From: Xanthobacter flavus
GTDB lineage: Bacteria > Pseudomonadota > Alphaproteobacteria > Rhizobiales > Xanthobacteraceae
Assembly: GCF_017875275.1 (NCBI RefSeq)
Contig: NZ_JAGGML010000001.1
Location: forward strand, 372,001-436,000
DNA length: 64,000 bases
Direction of reading: 5' to 3'
Below the pieces are notes generated by a model. The model ran no database searches. It saw only the letters and a list, made by a program, of their open reading frames with translations, and had not been told where the DNA came from. This document shows positions 18,586 to 28,941 of this stretch, in pieces (position 1 is the first letter of the stretch; every line of letters begins with the position of its first letter). The translations under genes and the position numbers were made by a program.

Positions 18586-19413
18586 TCAGGCGTGTCCGCC
18601 CTGCGCCCACACGTAGATGAAGGTGAACAGGAACAGCCACACCACGTCCACGAAGTGCCAATACCAGGCGGCCGCCTCGAAGCCGAAATGCTTCTGGGGG
18701 GTGAAGTCGCCCATGTAGGTGCGCATCAGGCAGACGGCGAGGAAGATGGTGCCGACGATCACATGGAAGCCGTGGAAGCCGGTCGCCATGAAGAAGGTCG
18801 CGCCATAGATGTTGCCCGAGAAGTGGAAATGGGCGTGGTAATACTCGTAGGCCTGGCACATGGAGAACAGGACGCCGAGGATCACCGTGCACCACAGGCC
18901 CCACTTGAGGCCCTGGCGGTCGCCATGCACCAGCGCGTGGTGCGCCCAGGTCACCGTCGTGCCCGAGGTCAGCAGGATCAGCGTGTTGAGCAGCGGCAGG
19001 TGCCAGGGATCGAGGCTCTCGATGCCCTTGGGCGGCCACATGCCGCCGGTGAATTCCATGCGCTGGAAGTTGATGGCCTCGCCGGCGAACAGCGACGCAT
19101 CGAAGAAGGCCCAGAACCAGGCGACGAAGAACATCACCTCGGAGGCGATGAACAGGATCACGCCGTAGCGCAGGCCGAGCACCACGACGCGGGTGTGGAA
19201 GCCCGCGCGGCTCTCGCGGATCACGTCCCGCCACCAGCCGAACATGGTGTAGAGCACGCCGAGGAAGCCGACGATCATGACGAGCGAGGTGCCGCCATGC
19301 ATCCACACCACGGCGCCCGAGGTGAGGATCAGCGCCGCGACCGAGCCGATGATCGGCCACGGGCTCGGGTCCACGACGTGGTAATCGTGCTTCTTGATAT
19401 GTACGTCGGCCAT
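18586..19413 (-). CDS. ctaE: Cytochrome c oxidase subunit III
   Basis: Third core subunit of aa3-type cytochrome c oxidase in the inner membrane. It is 275 residues with seven membrane spans. Typical segments are PSPWPIIGS at the N-terminus, ASEVMFFVAWFWAFF, the conserved TGFHGFHVIVGT and the C-terminal WHFVDVVWLFLF. The ATG at 19413 begins MADVHIKKHDYH; longer in-frame extension upstream lacks family support. It lies between ctaG and the DUF983 gene. Confidence 0.97.
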   Translation of the reverse strand: MADVHIKKHDYHVVDPSPWPIIGSVAALILTSGAVVWMHGGTSLVMIVGFLGVLYTMFGWWRDVIRESRAGFHTRVVVLGLRYGVILFIASEVMFFVAWFWAFFDASLFAGEAINFQRMEFTGGMWPPKGIESLDPWHLPLLNTLILLTSGTTVTWAHHALVHGDRQGLKWGLWCTVILGVLFSMCQAYEYYHAHFHFSGNIYGATFFMATGFHGFHVIVGTIFLAVCLMRTYMGDFTPQKHFGFEAAAWYWHFVDVVWLFLFTFIYVWAQGGHA

Positions 19414-19541
19414 GGCGAACCGGCCTCCCCTTTTCCCTGTCTCGTCCCGCCCGCCCGGCGTCACGCCGGGGAGCCTATTGCTGTCCAGAACGGCGACGCC
19501 GCCCTGATGTCATGCCCCGTGGGGCGGTGATCGTTCGCGCC

Positions 19542-20207
19542 CTAGAGGGGCTTGCGCGTGCCGTCCGCGTCGACGCCGACCTTGCCCGGCTTGTCCGCGC
19601 GGACTTTGCTCAGCGCGTCCGCGTCGGCGCGGACCTGCGGCCTGTCCGGCTTCGCGGGGAAGAACGTGTAGGATAAGGTGATGTCCTTCAGCGTCTTCAG
19701 GTCGGGGTCGTCGGCAATGGCGGGGTCCACGTAGAATACCACCGGCATGTCCATCTTCTCGCGGCCGGCCAGCGTCTGCTCCTCGAAGCAGAAGCATTGC
19801 AGCTTCACGAAATAGGCGCCGGCCTGGGGCGGCGACACGTTGTAGGTGGCGTTGGCGCGGGTGTCGTCGGCGGAGCGGTTCAGCGCCGTGTAATGGGCGA
19901 GGCTCGTGGCGCCGATCTTCACATTCATCTCGCGCTCGACGGGCGCGAAGGTCCACGGCAGGCCGGGCGAGACGTTGGCGTCGAAGCGGATTGTGATCTC
20001 GCGCTCAAGCGGCGCGGCGGTGGGTGTCGCGCCGACGCGGGTGGCGCCGCCGAAGCCGGTGAGCGAGCAGAACATGGCGTAGAGCGGCACGGAGGCGTAG
20101 GTCACGCCCACCATGGCGGCAATGAAGCCGACGCACGCGGCCGCCACCACCCAATGTCGGGCGGCGCGGGGGGCGTTCTCGGCCATCTTGTCGTTCGCCT
20201 TGTCCAT
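19542..20207 (-). CDS. ctaG: Cytochrome c oxidase assembly protein CtaG (Cox11 type)
   Basis: Copper chaperone that delivers copper to the CuB site of oxidase subunit I. It is 221 residues with one membrane span (about 19-39) and a periplasmic immunoglobulin-like domain. The copper-binding pair Cys138 and Cys140 lies in the family motif LQCFCFEEQ; Cys47 lies just after the membrane span. The ATG at 20207 is preceded by GAGGA. The C-terminal tail after about residue 195 is Lys/Asp-rich and variable. Confidence 0.96.
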   Translation of the reverse strand: MDKANDKMAENAPRAARHWVVAAACVGFIAAMVGVTYASVPLYAMFCSLTGFGGATRVGATPTAAPLEREITIRFDANVSPGLPWTFAPVEREMNVKIGATSLAHYTALNRSADDTRANATYNVSPPQAGAYFVKLQCFCFEEQTLAGREKMDMPVVFYVDPAIADDPDLKTLKDITLSYTFFPAKPDRPQVRADADALSKVRADKPGKVGVDADGTRKPL

Positions 20208-20289
20208 TCCTCGTCCTCGCGTCCGGTCTCTCCTGCGAGAGAAGTCGCCCCCGGACCCCATCCTCTGCCTGTCCCCGAATGCCCCTGCC

Positions 20290-20478
20290 CTACAGCGGGC
20301 GGTTGAGCACGTTGGGACCGAGCTTCACGATCGTCACCACGTAGAACAGCAGCGCCAGGAACCCCAGCACGGAGGCGATGGCGATGTTGCGCGCCCGCCG
20401 CCGCTTCAGCTGCTCCGGCGTCAGCACCACGCCTTCCTCCTTGGGAGGGCGCGGCTTTTCCTTCTTTTCACCGCTCAT
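20290..20478 (-). CDS. coxF: CoxF-like small membrane protein
   Basis: A 62-residue protein with a charged cytoplasmic N-terminus ([17 protein letters not shown]) and one membrane span (about 33-53). This is the usual position and form of the small CoxF protein between ctaB and ctaG in alphaproteobacteria. Its function is poorly defined; oxidase assembly is likely. Its start overlaps the ctaB stop by four bases. Confidence 0.85.
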   Translation of the reverse strand: MSGEKKEKPRPPKEEGVVLTPEQLKRRRARNIAIASVLGFLALLFYVVTIVKLGPNVLNRPL

Positions 20479-21437
20479 CGCAGCAGGCCGCCGATGACCG
20501 CCTCGCCGAGCAGCGTCGCGAACAATGCAAACAGATACACGATGGAAAATCCGAACAGGCCCTTGGCCGCCTTCACCGCCGCCTCGCCCTCACGCACGCG
20601 GAAGACGCGCACGGCGAGGACGATCATCCATGCCCCGGCCAGCACCGAGACCGCGCCATAGGCGAGGCCGGCGTAGCCAAGGAAGGCGGGGCTGGCGGCG
20701 AGCGGCACCAGGAACAGGGTGTAGAGCAGGATCTGGAGGCGGGTCTCGTCCGGCCCTGCCGTCACCGGCAGCATGGGCACGCCGGCGCGGGCATAGTCGT
20801 CGGCCCGGTAGAGCGCCAGCGCCCAGAAGTGCGGCGGCGTCCAGAAGAAGATGATGGCGAACAGCAGCACCGGCTCCAGCGACACCGTGCCGGACGCGGC
20901 GGCCCAGGCGACCAGCGGCGGGAAGGCGCCAGCGGCGCCGCCGATGACGATGTTCTGCGAGGTCGAGCGCTTCAGCCACATGGTGTAGATCACCACGTAG
21001 AAGAAGATAGTGAAGGCGAGCAGCGCCCCGGCGAGCGCATTGACCAGCAGGCCGAGCACCACCACCGAGAAGGCGGAGAGGGTGAGGCCAAAGGCCAGGG
21101 CCTCGTGCCCGGTGACGCGGCCGGACGGCACCGGACGGCCGCGCGTGCGGGTCATCACGGCGTCGATGTCGGCATCCCACCACATGTTGAGGGCGCCGGA
21201 AGCGCCCGCGCCGACGGCGATGCAGAGCAGGGCCGTGAAGGCGATGACGGGGTGCACATCGCCCGGTGCGCGCACGAGGCCGACCAGCGCCGTGAAGATC
21301 ACCAGCGACATCACGCGCGGCTTCAGGAGCTCGAAATAATCGCGCGGAGCCGCCAGCCCCTCGCCGGCCGACGCGACCGTGCCCGACGCCAAAGCGTAGG
21401 GGTCGGTTCCGGTCAGGCTGGCACGCTCGTCACTCAT
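20475..21437 (-). CDS. ctaB: Protohaem IX farnesyltransferase (haem O synthase)
   Basis: Adds a farnesyl group to haem b to make haem O, the precursor of haem A. It is a 320-residue membrane prenyltransferase of the UbiA family with about nine spans. The first Asp-rich motif is [19 protein letters not shown] (84-102), and the second region includes the conserved YTMWLKR and [12 protein letters not shown]. The ATG at 21437 is in frame with a normal N-terminus. It lies between ctaD and coxF. Confidence 0.97.
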   Translation of the reverse strand: MSDERASLTGTDPYALASGTVASAGEGLAAPRDYFELLKPRVMSLVIFTALVGLVRAPGDVHPVIAFTALLCIAVGAGASGALNMWWDADIDAVMTRTRGRPVPSGRVTGHEALAFGLTLSAFSVVVLGLLVNALAGALLAFTIFFYVVIYTMWLKRSTSQNIVIGGAAGAFPPLVAWAAASGTVSLEPVLLFAIIFFWTPPHFWALALYRADDYARAGVPMLPVTAGPDETRLQILLYTLFLVPLAASPAFLGYAGLAYGAVSVLAGAWMIVLAVRVFRVREGEAAVKAAKGLFGFSIVYLFALFATLLGEAVIGGLLR

Positions 21438-21549
21438 TCGGTTACTCCGGACGTCCTGGTACGCGGGACTGAAAGGCGCGTTTCAGATTTCAACGGTGGC
21501 GGCCCCGAAGAGCCGCGGTGTCCCGCGGCTCCGGAGCTTTGCGACTGCC

Positions 21550-23196
21550 TCACTTGATGCGGGGCAGGACCTCGAACTGGTGGTAGGGCGGCGGAGAGGA
21601 CAGGGTCCATTCCAGCGTGGTCGCGCCCTCGCCCCACGGATTGTCGGCCGCCTTCTCCTTGCGCAGGAAGGCGAGCGCTGTGCCGGTGAGGAAGATCAGC
21701 ACGGCGATGCCCGAGATGTAGGAACCGATCGACGAGATGAAGTTCCAGTGGGCGAACGCGTCCGGATAGTCCGCATAGCGGCGGGGCATGCCGGCGAGGC
21801 CGAGGAAGTGCTGCGGGAAGAACACCAGGTTCACGCCGACGAAGGTGACCCAGAAGTGCAGCTTGCCCCAGAACTCGGGGATCATGTAGCCGAACATCTT
21901 CGGGAACCAGTAGTACCAGCCCGCGAAGATGGCGAACACGGCGCCGAGCGACAGCACGTAGTGGAAGTGCGCCACCACGTAATAGGTGTCGTGCAGCGAG
22001 CGGTCGATGCCGGCGTTGGAGAGCACCACGCCGGTGACGCCGCCCACGGTGAACAGGAAGATGAAGCCGATCGCCCACAGCATGGGCGTGCGGAACTGGA
22101 TGGAGCCGCCCCACATGGTGGCGATCCACGAGAAGATCTTCACGCCCGTGGGCACCGCGATGATCATGGTGGCGGCCACGAAGTAGGACTGCGTGCCGGA
22201 GGAGAGGCCCACCGTGTACATGTGGTGCGCCCACACCACGAAGCCCACCACGCCGATGGCGACCATGGCATAGGCCATGCCGAGATAGCCGAACACGGGC
22301 TTGCGGGAGAAGGTGGACACGATGTGGGAGATCAGCCCGAAGCCGGGCAGGATCAGGATGTACACCTCGGGGTGGCCGAAGAACCAGAAGAGGTGCTGGA
22401 ACAGGATCGGGTCACCGCCGCCGGCCGGATCGAAGAAGGTGGTGCCGAAGTTGCGGTCCGTCAGCAGCATGGTGATGGCGCCGGCGAGGACGGGCAGCGA
22501 CAGCAGCAGCAGGAAGCCGGTGATGAGCTGCGACCAGGCGAACAGCGGCATCTTGTGCAGCGTCATGCCCGGGGCGCGCATGTTGAAGATGGTGGTGATG
22601 AGGTTGATGGCGCCGAGCAGCGAGGACGCGCCGGCGATGTGCAGCGAGAAGATCAGGAGGTCCATGGCCGGGCCGGGGTGGCCGAGCTTGGACGAGAGCG
22701 GGGGATAGATGGTCCAGCCGCCGCCGAAGCCGTTGGTGCCGGGCGCGCCTTCCACGAACAGAGAAGCCAGCGCCAGGATGAAGGCGGGCGGCAGCAGCCA
22801 GAAGGCGATGTTGTTGATGCGCGGGAACGCCGTGTCCGGCGCGCCGATCATCAGCGGGGCGAAGTAGTTGCCGTAGCCACCGATGAGCGCGGGCATCACC
22901 ATGAAGAAGATCATGATGAGGCCGTGGCCGGTGGTGAACACGTTGAAGGTCTGCGGATCCTTGAAGATCTGAAGGCCCGGCTCCTGCAGTTCCATGCGGA
23001 TGCCGATGGACAGGGCGCCGCCCACGATCCCCGCCACGATGGCGAAGATCAGGTACATCACGCCGATGTCCTTGTGATTGGTCGAGAAGACCCACCGCTT
23101 CCAACCCGTGGGGATGTGCGAATCGTGGGTGTCGCCGTAGCCGTGGCCGTGGGCGCTTTCGTCGTGATGGCTGTGGGTGACTGCCTCGGTGGCCAT
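21550..23196 (-). CDS. ctaD: Cytochrome c oxidase subunit I
   Basis: Catalytic subunit with haem a, haem a3 and CuB. It is 548 residues with 12 membrane spans. The CuB/Tyr motif [13 protein letters not shown], the HHMYTVG pair and the haem-ligand segment [10 protein letters not shown] are intact. The short N-terminus before the core is His-rich (residues 8-27). The ATG at 23196 is chosen because the family starts here; the open frame upstream is low-complexity. Confidence 0.98.
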   Translation of the reverse strand: MATEAVTHSHHDESAHGHGYGDTHDSHIPTGWKRWVFSTNHKDIGVMYLIFAIVAGIVGGALSIGIRMELQEPGLQIFKDPQTFNVFTTGHGLIMIFFMVMPALIGGYGNYFAPLMIGAPDTAFPRINNIAFWLLPPAFILALASLFVEGAPGTNGFGGGWTIYPPLSSKLGHPGPAMDLLIFSLHIAGASSLLGAINLITTIFNMRAPGMTLHKMPLFAWSQLITGFLLLLSLPVLAGAITMLLTDRNFGTTFFDPAGGGDPILFQHLFWFFGHPEVYILILPGFGLISHIVSTFSRKPVFGYLGMAYAMVAIGVVGFVVWAHHMYTVGLSSGTQSYFVAATMIIAVPTGVKIFSWIATMWGGSIQFRTPMLWAIGFIFLFTVGGVTGVVLSNAGIDRSLHDTYYVVAHFHYVLSLGAVFAIFAGWYYWFPKMFGYMIPEFWGKLHFWVTFVGVNLVFFPQHFLGLAGMPRRYADYPDAFAHWNFISSIGSYISGIAVLIFLTGTALAFLRKEKAADNPWGEGATTLEWTLSSPPPYHQFEVLPRIK

Positions 23197-23320
23197 TCCC
23201 GCTTTCCTCGTGTTCCCGGCGCCGGCCCCGTCCCGCCGCGCCGCATCTACCCTGGAAACCGCCCGGCCGTCCGCCGCGCGGAGAAACATCGCGGGTCCGC
23301 GCGGGGCGGACCCTTTGAAA

Positions 23321-24223
23321 TCAGCGCGCGGTCGCGGCGCCCTCGAGGCTGCCCGCGTCAGCGAGATTTCCCGCGTCAGCGAACTTGCCCTCGGCATCCT
23401 TGGCAGAGGCGAACTTGGCCTTGGCCTGGGCGACCCAGGCGTTGAAGTCGGCCTCGCTCACGGCGCGCACGGCGATGGGCATGAAGGCATGGTCGCGGCC
23501 GCACAGCTCGGAGCACTGGCCATAGTACACGCCCTCGCGGGTGATCTTGAACCAGCTCTCGTTCAGGCGGCCCGGCATGGCGTCGATCTTCACGCCGAAG
23601 GAGGGCACCGCGAAGGAGTGGATCACGTCCGCCGCCGTCACCTGGATGCGGATGTTCTTGTTGATCGGGACCACCACCTCGTTATCCACCGCGAGGAGGC
23701 GGGGCTGGCCGGGCTTCAGGTCCTTCTCGGCGACCATGTAGGAATCGAAGCCGAAGCCGCCGTTGTCCGGATATTCGTAGGACCAGTACCACTGGTGGCC
23801 CGTCACCTTCACGGTGAGGTCGGGCTTGGGGATGTTCAGCTCAAGGTGCAGCAGCCGGAACGAAGGGATGGCGATCAGCACCAGGATCAGCACGGGGATG
23901 ACCGTCCAGGCCACCTCGATCATCGTGTTGTGGCTGGTCTTGGAGGGCACCGGATTGGCGCGCTCGTTGAACCGCACCGCGACGATCACCAGCAGCACCA
24001 GCACGAACAGCGTGATCGCGGTGATGATGGTGATGAGCAGGAAGTTGAAACTGTGGATGTTCTCCATCACCGGCGTGACGGCATCCTGAAGGTTGATCTG
24101 CCACGGGGCGGGCTGGCCCATCTGGGCGTTCGCCCCCGCGCTCGCGAGCATCGCCGTGGCGAACACGCCGGCGGCGAGGGCTGCATCGCGCATACGGGCC
24201 GCGGTGCGAATGAGCGACATCAT
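23321..24223 (-). CDS. ctaC: Cytochrome c oxidase subunit II
   Basis: Receives electrons from cytochrome c through the CuA centre. The 300-residue protein has a signal peptide (1-33), two membrane spans (about 60-84 and 103-122) and a periplasmic cupredoxin domain. The CuA ligands are His202, Cys237, Glu239, Cys241, His245 and Met248 ([13 protein letters not shown]). The last 30 residues are Ala/Lys/Asp-rich with the near-repeat [13 protein letters not shown]. First gene of the leftward cox operon. Confidence 0.97.
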   Translation of the reverse strand: MMSLIRTAARMRDAALAAGVFATAMLASAGANAQMGQPAPWQINLQDAVTPVMENIHSFNFLLITIITAITLFVLVLLVIVAVRFNERANPVPSKTSHNTMIEVAWTVIPVLILVLIAIPSFRLLHLELNIPKPDLTVKVTGHQWYWSYEYPDNGGFGFDSYMVAEKDLKPGQPRLLAVDNEVVVPINKNIRIQVTAADVIHSFAVPSFGVKIDAMPGRLNESWFKITREGVYYGQCSELCGRDHAFMPIAVRAVSEADFNAWVAQAKAKFASAKDAEGKFADAGNLADAGSLEGAATAR

Positions 24224-24776
24224 CTTCTACCCATCTCCCTGGCCGGCGGAGACCCGCCGGAATTTCCCTGCCGCCGGCGCGCCGTGGGGGCGCGTCACGA
24301 GGCCCTGTCCGAGTGCGAGACCCATTTTGGCAGTCGCGTGCAACTGCGCTGTTTTTGGGCAGGCACTCTCCCTAGAATCCATCAAACACAATTGGGTTCG
24401 CCTTGCAATCGCCCCGGGTTGGTCGCCGATGCGACATTAAGTCGAACGGTCCGGAAGGCACCCGGACGGGTCTTTCGCCCCCCCGCCGCGAGCCCCCGCC
24501 CCGCCTCGATTTTGGGGCCTTGCGTGGGCACCGGCGCATACCCCGCGCGGGGCGGTGGATGACGCCACGGGGGACAATATGGCGCGCGTCCGGCCGCAGC
24601 GGCAGCTCTGCCTGACCCAGCGGAATGAGGGCCGCGGAGAATCTCCCCGCCATCCCCCGCAGAAGCGATCCTGCCCCATTGTTGACGCGATGCCTTGGGC
24701 ATTAAGGCATTGGTTCACGAAATCAGATAAGGCAGGATCGCCCGGCCTCCCCCGCCGGACACTGCCGGAGCTTGCG
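24224..24776. other. Divergent promoter region between ctaC and ialB-like gene
   Basis: About 550 bases between divergent starts. It should carry the cox operon promoter near ctaC and the promoter of the IalB-family gene. Open frames here extend the neighbouring genes without family support. I could not pin down a promoter or operator by eye. Confidence 0.5.
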
Positions 24777-25358
24777 ATGGTCCTGTCGTTCCGACCTTTT
24801 CCCGCCATTGAGACCGATCGCGCCAAGACGCCCGGCCCCGCGACCCGCCGCGCCGGGGGGCGCGCGCTCGTGCTGTTCGTCGGCGCCTTCGTGGTCGCGC
24901 TGATCTCGGCGGCGGCGCCGGCGGCGGCGCAGGGCGTGGTGAAGTCGGTGTTCGGCGAATGGCAGATCCGCTGCGACACCCCGCCCGGCGCGCAGAGCGA
25001 GCAGTGCGTGCTGCTCCAGTCGGTGCAGGCGGAGGACCGGCCCAACGTCGGCCTCACCGTGATCGTGCTGAAGACCTCGGACCAGAAGAGCCGCCTTCTG
25101 CGCGTGCTGGCGCCGCTCGGCGTGCTGCTGCCCGCCGGCCTCGGCCTCAAGATCGACGACCAGGACATCGGCCGCGCCGGATTCGTGCGCTGCCTGCCCA
25201 ACGGCTGCGTCGCCGAGGTGGTGATGGACGAGACCCTGGTCGGCCGCCTCAAGACCGGCAAGCTCGCCACCTTCATCATTTTCCAGACCCCCGAGGAAGG
25301 CATCGGCGTGCCGCTCAGCCTCAATGGATTCGGCCCCGGCTTCGACGCCCTCAAGTGA
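24777..25358 (+). CDS. Invasion-associated locus B (IalB) family protein
   Basis: A 193-residue exported protein: signal peptide (about 28-51, ending AAAQ) and a mature domain of about 140 residues with two Cys pairs (Cys66/Cys77, and VRCLPNGC later) likely to form disulfides in the periplasm. The family is named after a Bartonella invasion protein but is general in Hyphomicrobiales, including free-living ones. Its molecular role is unknown. The ATG at 24777 after GGAG fits; the 74 codons before it look non-coding. Confidence 0.88.
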   Translation: MVLSFRPFPAIETDRAKTPGPATRRAGGRALVLFVGAFVVALISAAAPAAAQGVVKSVFGEWQIRCDTPPGAQSEQCVLLQSVQAEDRPNVGLTVIVLKTSDQKSRLLRVLAPLGVLLPAGLGLKIDDQDIGRAGFVRCLPNGCVAEVVMDETLVGRLKTGKLATFIIFQTPEEGIGVPLSLNGFGPGFDALK

Positions 25359-25552
25359 CCGCCGCGCGGCGCTGACCTGCGGACGGCCATCCCGGCGCCG
25401 TCCGGGCGGCATGGTTTCGACACGCTCGCCCGTCATGAGCGGTTTGGGGGCGCCACCGGGGGACGGGTGGCGTTGAACTTGCTTGAAACCAGCCGTTGCG
25501 GAAGCCATTCCGATCCGCCAAGGATCGCAGCGGTGGGGGGAGGACGTCGCGC

Positions 25553-27394
25553 ATGCCAGTCGATGAACACGCCTTGTTCGGTGCAGCGCTGGCCTTCATG
25601 TGCGCCGCCGTACTCGCCGTCGTCGTCGCCAAGCGCATCGGCTTCTCGCCCATAGTCGGCTACCTGCTCGTCGGCATCGCCATCGGCCCCATCGGCATCA
25701 ACGTGGCCGACCCGGCGGTGGTGCATACCGTCGCCGAGCTGGGCGTGGTCATGCTCCTGTTCCTCGTGGGACTGGAGCTGAAGCCCTCGCACCTGCTCTC
25801 CATGGGGCATTACATCTTCGGGCTCGGCACGGCGCAGCTGGTGCTCACCTCCCTCGCCTTCGCGCTGCTCGCCTATTTCGGCCTCGGCTTCGGCGTCGCG
25901 GCGGCGGTGGTCTCGGGCCTGGCGCTGTCGGTGTCGGGCACGGCCATCGCGCTCCAGTTGCTGGGCGAGCGAGGCGACCTCGGCAGTCCCTACGGCCAGC
26001 GCACCTTCTCCATCCTGCTGTTCCAGGACATCGCGGTGGTGCCGCTGCTGGCGCTGGTGCCGCTGCTCGCCCCCGGCGGGGAGAGCGAGATTCACGATCC
26101 CAAGGGCACGCTGGTCCAGGCGGCCATGGCGGTGGGCGCCATCGCGGTGATCGTGGTCGCCGGCCGCTATCTCCTCAATCCCCTGTTCCGGGTGCTGGCC
26201 CGCTCCGGCGCGCGCGAGGCGATGACGGCGGCGGCGCTGATGGTGGTGCTGGGCGCCGCCGGCCTCATGGAGATCGCCGGCATGTCGGCCGCCATGGGCG
26301 CGTTCCTCGCCGGCCTGCTGCTGTCGGAAAGCACCTTCCGGCACGAACTCGAAGCCAATGTGGATGCCTTCCGCGGCCTGCTGCTCGCCATCTTCTTCAT
26401 GAGCATCGGCATGACGCTGAACATCGACGTGATCCTCCACCACATCCCGCGCCTCGTGGTGGGCGCGCTGGCGGTGGCGGTCATCAAGTCGGTGGTGGTC
26501 TATCTGGTGTTCCGCGCCGACAACATCGCCCCCGGCGATTCCCTGCGCGCCGCGGTGGCGCTGATGGCGGCGGGCGAGTTCGCCTTCGTGCTGTTCCCGC
26601 TCGGCCTCGCCAACGGCATCCTGCGCACCGAGCAGGCGGATCTGCTCATCGCCCTGGCCGCGCTCACCATGGTGCTCGGCCCGCTGCTGTTCGCCGGCAT
26701 CTCGCGCTTCCTGCCGCGCTTCGCCCCGGCCGTGCCCGAGCCGCCCGCCGACGATTTCACCGATGCCGATGGCTCGGTGCTGGTCATCGGCTTCGGCCGC
26801 TTCGGGCAGATCGTCTCCCAGTGCCTTCTGGCGCAGGATGTGAGCGTCACCATCATCGACAAGGACGTGGAGATGATCCAGAGCGCCGGCCGGTTCGGCG
26901 TTCACATCTATTATGGCGACGGCACCCGGCTCGACGTTCTTCGCGCCGCTGGCGCGGAGACGATGGAAGTGATCTGCGTCTGCGTGGACAACAAGGAAGA
27001 CGCCAACCGCATCGTGGAGATCGTGCGCGCTTCCATTCTGGGGCCGCGCCTGTTCGTGCGCAGCTTCGATCGCGTGCACTCGATGGAGCTGGTGCGGCTC
27101 GGCGTCGATTTCGAGCTGCGCGAGACGCTCGAATCGGCCCTCTCCTTCGGCGCCCGCACGCTGGAGGCGCTGGGGGTGAGCGAGAGCGCCGCGGAGGCCC
27201 GCATCACCGACGTGCGCGAACGCGACCGCGCCCGGCTGGAGCGGCAGATGCAGGACGGACTGTTCGCCGGCGGCGACGCCTTTGCCCGCCCCAAGGTGGA
27301 GCCGGAGCCCCTCACCGAGCCGGAGCGCCGCGCCCGCCCGCTCAACCCGGAAGCCCAGGACATCCTCAGCCACGAGACCGAATTCTCGGGGTGA
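25553..27394 (+). CDS. Kef-type monovalent cation:proton antiporter
   Basis: A CPA2-family antiporter of 613 residues: about 12 membrane spans (8-385) with the KefB/KefC opening HALFGAALAFMCAAV, followed by a cytoplasmic nucleotide-binding RCK_N (TrkA-N) domain (about 405-525) with GFGRFGQ, and a charged tail. Such proteins exchange K+ or Na+ for H+, in Kef proteins gated by glutathione adducts or NAD(H). The ATG at 25553 has GGAGGA upstream; an earlier in-frame ATG at 25496 lacks one. It appears monocistronic. Confidence 0.92.
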   Translation: MPVDEHALFGAALAFMCAAVLAVVVAKRIGFSPIVGYLLVGIAIGPIGINVADPAVVHTVAELGVVMLLFLVGLELKPSHLLSMGHYIFGLGTAQLVLTSLAFALLAYFGLGFGVAAAVVSGLALSVSGTAIALQLLGERGDLGSPYGQRTFSILLFQDIAVVPLLALVPLLAPGGESEIHDPKGTLVQAAMAVGAIAVIVVAGRYLLNPLFRVLARSGAREAMTAAALMVVLGAAGLMEIAGMSAAMGAFLAGLLLSESTFRHELEANVDAFRGLLLAIFFMSIGMTLNIDVILHHIPRLVVGALAVAVIKSVVVYLVFRADNIAPGDSLRAAVALMAAGEFAFVLFPLGLANGILRTEQADLLIALAALTMVLGPLLFAGISRFLPRFAPAVPEPPADDFTDADGSVLVIGFGRFGQIVSQCLLAQDVSVTIIDKDVEMIQSAGRFGVHIYYGDGTRLDVLRAAGAETMEVICVCVDNKEDANRIVEIVRASILGPRLFVRSFDRVHSMELVRLGVDFELRETLESALSFGARTLEALGVSESAAEARITDVRERDRARLERQMQDGLFAGGDAFARPKVEPEPLTEPERRARPLNPEAQDILSHETEFSG

Positions 27395-27791
27395 GCGGGA
27401 GCGCGGCTCCCGGTATTTTGCCCGCTGCGCGGAAGTCCCGTGCCGGCCCCCGGATCAGCGCTCCGCCCGGCACCGCCGCTTGCCGCCGCCGCCACCACTT
27501 GCCGCCACCACTTACCGCCGCCGCTTGCCGCCGCCGTCGTCCTCCGACTTGATCGGAGGACCCATTTCGCCGTTCGCCCCCACGCCCGCTCCAGCCCAGC
27601 GATGGGCCCTCCGGTCAGGCCGGAGGGCGACGGCGGACACATGCTCGCCCATCCCCGTCAATTCCCCTGATCCAACCGAAGCATGTCGTGATTTCGGCGG
27701 GACGATGGCGTAAGCTCCTGCCAAGATTTCGGGCAGAAGCCGGAGCGGACGCCTTCGCCCGCGCAGGTCCGGAATCGGACGGAGTCGGTGG
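27395..27791. other. Intergenic region with repeats after the Kef gene
   Basis: About 400 bases without a convincing gene. From 27472 to 27538 there is a degenerate tandem repeat made of units like CTTGCCGCCGCCACCA. Two hairpins follow, at 27541-27559 and 27606-27628. The right end carries the ribosome site of the DUF937 gene. Confidence 0.5.
27541..27628. repeat. Pair of short palindromes, REP-like
   Basis: CCTCCGA/TCGGAGG (27541-27547 and 27553-27559) and GCCCTCCGG/CCGGAGGGC (27606-27614 and 27620-27628) have related sequence and lie 47 bases apart. Neither has a T-tract. They resemble repetitive extragenic palindromes and may act as the 3' end of the Kef transcript. Confidence 0.45.
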
Positions 27792-28835
27792 ATGGATCAG
27801 TTTGTGGAGATGCTGCGCGCGGCCCAGGGCGGGCAGGCGATGGACAATATCGGCCGCATGTACGGCCTTTCCGCGCAGCAGGCCCAGCAGGTCGCCGAGG
27901 CGGTGATGCCCGCCTTCGCAGCGGCGTTCAACCAGGCCTCGCAATCTCCCGATTCCCTCGCCGCGCTGATGACGTTGATGACCAGCGGCCCCTACGGCGC
28001 CTTCTATTCCCAGCCCGCCGCCCCGGCCGAGCTGACTCGCGCCGGATCCGAGGCGCTCGATACCGTCTTCGGTTCGTCGGACGTGAGCCGCGCGGTGGCG
28101 GCCCATGTCGCTTCCTCGACCGGCCTCGGCATGACCCTGGTGAAGCAGGTGATGCCCACCTACGCCACCCTGGTGGTGGGCGGGCTCGCCAAGTCGCTGG
28201 CCGCCTCCGGCGCCCTGCAGCAGATGCTGGCCGCCATGCTGAGCCGCATGCCCGGGCAGACCGAACAGAAGATTGCCCCCATCTCCTCCGGCAATCCCTG
28301 GATCGACGCCTTCCTGGCCTTCACCAGCACCGCCACCGAGCAGGGCGGGCGACCCTATTCCACCGGCAATCCTTGGGCCGATTCCTATGCCCAGATGATG
28401 TTCCAGCGCGCCGCCCCGGCGCCCGCGCCCCAGCGCAACCCGGCGAACGCATGGCAGGACGTGGTGAACGCCATGACCAAGACCATGACCCAGGCCGGCG
28501 TGCCGCCCACCCGCGAGAAGCCGCCGGAGCCTCCGCCGGCACCGCTGCTGCCGTTCCAGAACTTCTTCGCCCAGATGTTCGCCCAGGGCTTCCCGCCGCC
28601 CTTCCCGCCCCCCACGCAGCCAGGCGCGGCGGATGCGGGCCGGCAGGCCTACAGCGTGCCCGACTTCTGGCTCGACATCATGCGCTCCGCCGCCTCCTCC
28701 ATGGCCGCCGCCACCCAGAGCATGAGCGCGGCCACGCAGAACGTGCAGAATGTGCAGGAGGCGGAGACCCTCCCGCCGGACCGCCCCCGCCTCGGCCGGG
28801 CCGACAGCGACAAGTCATCGGGCGGCGGCAAGTAA
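27792..28835 (+). CDS. DUF937 domain protein
   Basis: A 347-residue protein. The N-terminal half (about 1-165) matches the DUF937/YidB-like helical domain, with the typical repeated QQAQQVAEAVMPAF and GLGMTLVKQVMPTYATLVVGGL pattern. The C-terminal half is Pro/Ala/Met/Gln-rich, with the approximately repeated motifs SSGNPWIDAF and STGNPWADSY at 165-205. No signal peptide or membrane span. Function unknown. GGAG lies nine bases before the ATG. Confidence 0.8.
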   Translation: MDQFVEMLRAAQGGQAMDNIGRMYGLSAQQAQQVAEAVMPAFAAAFNQASQSPDSLAALMTLMTSGPYGAFYSQPAAPAELTRAGSEALDTVFGSSDVSRAVAAHVASSTGLGMTLVKQVMPTYATLVVGGLAKSLAASGALQQMLAAMLSRMPGQTEQKIAPISSGNPWIDAFLAFTSTATEQGGRPYSTGNPWADSYAQMMFQRAAPAPAPQRNPANAWQDVVNAMTKTMTQAGVPPTREKPPEPPPAPLLPFQNFFAQMFAQGFPPPFPPPTQPGAADAGRQAYSVPDFWLDIMRSAASSMAAATQSMSAATQNVQNVQEAETLPPDRPRLGRADSDKSSGGGK

Positions 28836-28864
28836 AGCGGAGGCGCATAGAGCGCAGACAAAAA

Positions 28865-28898
28865 TCGACCCGCGCCGGTTGCGGACGGCGCGGGTCGA
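28865..28898 (-). terminator. Rho-independent terminator after the DUF1127 gene
   Basis: A perfect 13-base-pair stem (28865-28877 with 28886-28898) and an eight-base loop lie 43 bases after the DUF1127 stop. On the minus strand the stem is followed by TTTTT, so it terminates the leftward transcript. It may also stop the rightward DUF937 transcript. Confidence 0.85.
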
Positions 28899-28941
28899 GG
28901 AACGGCGGAATCGAGGGGCGCTTCCGCCGGATCAGGTTCAA

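Noticed and set aside
24777-25358. Virulence or invasion gene
   Set aside because: The IalB family is general in non-pathogenic Hyphomicrobiales; the name alone gives no evidence for invasion.
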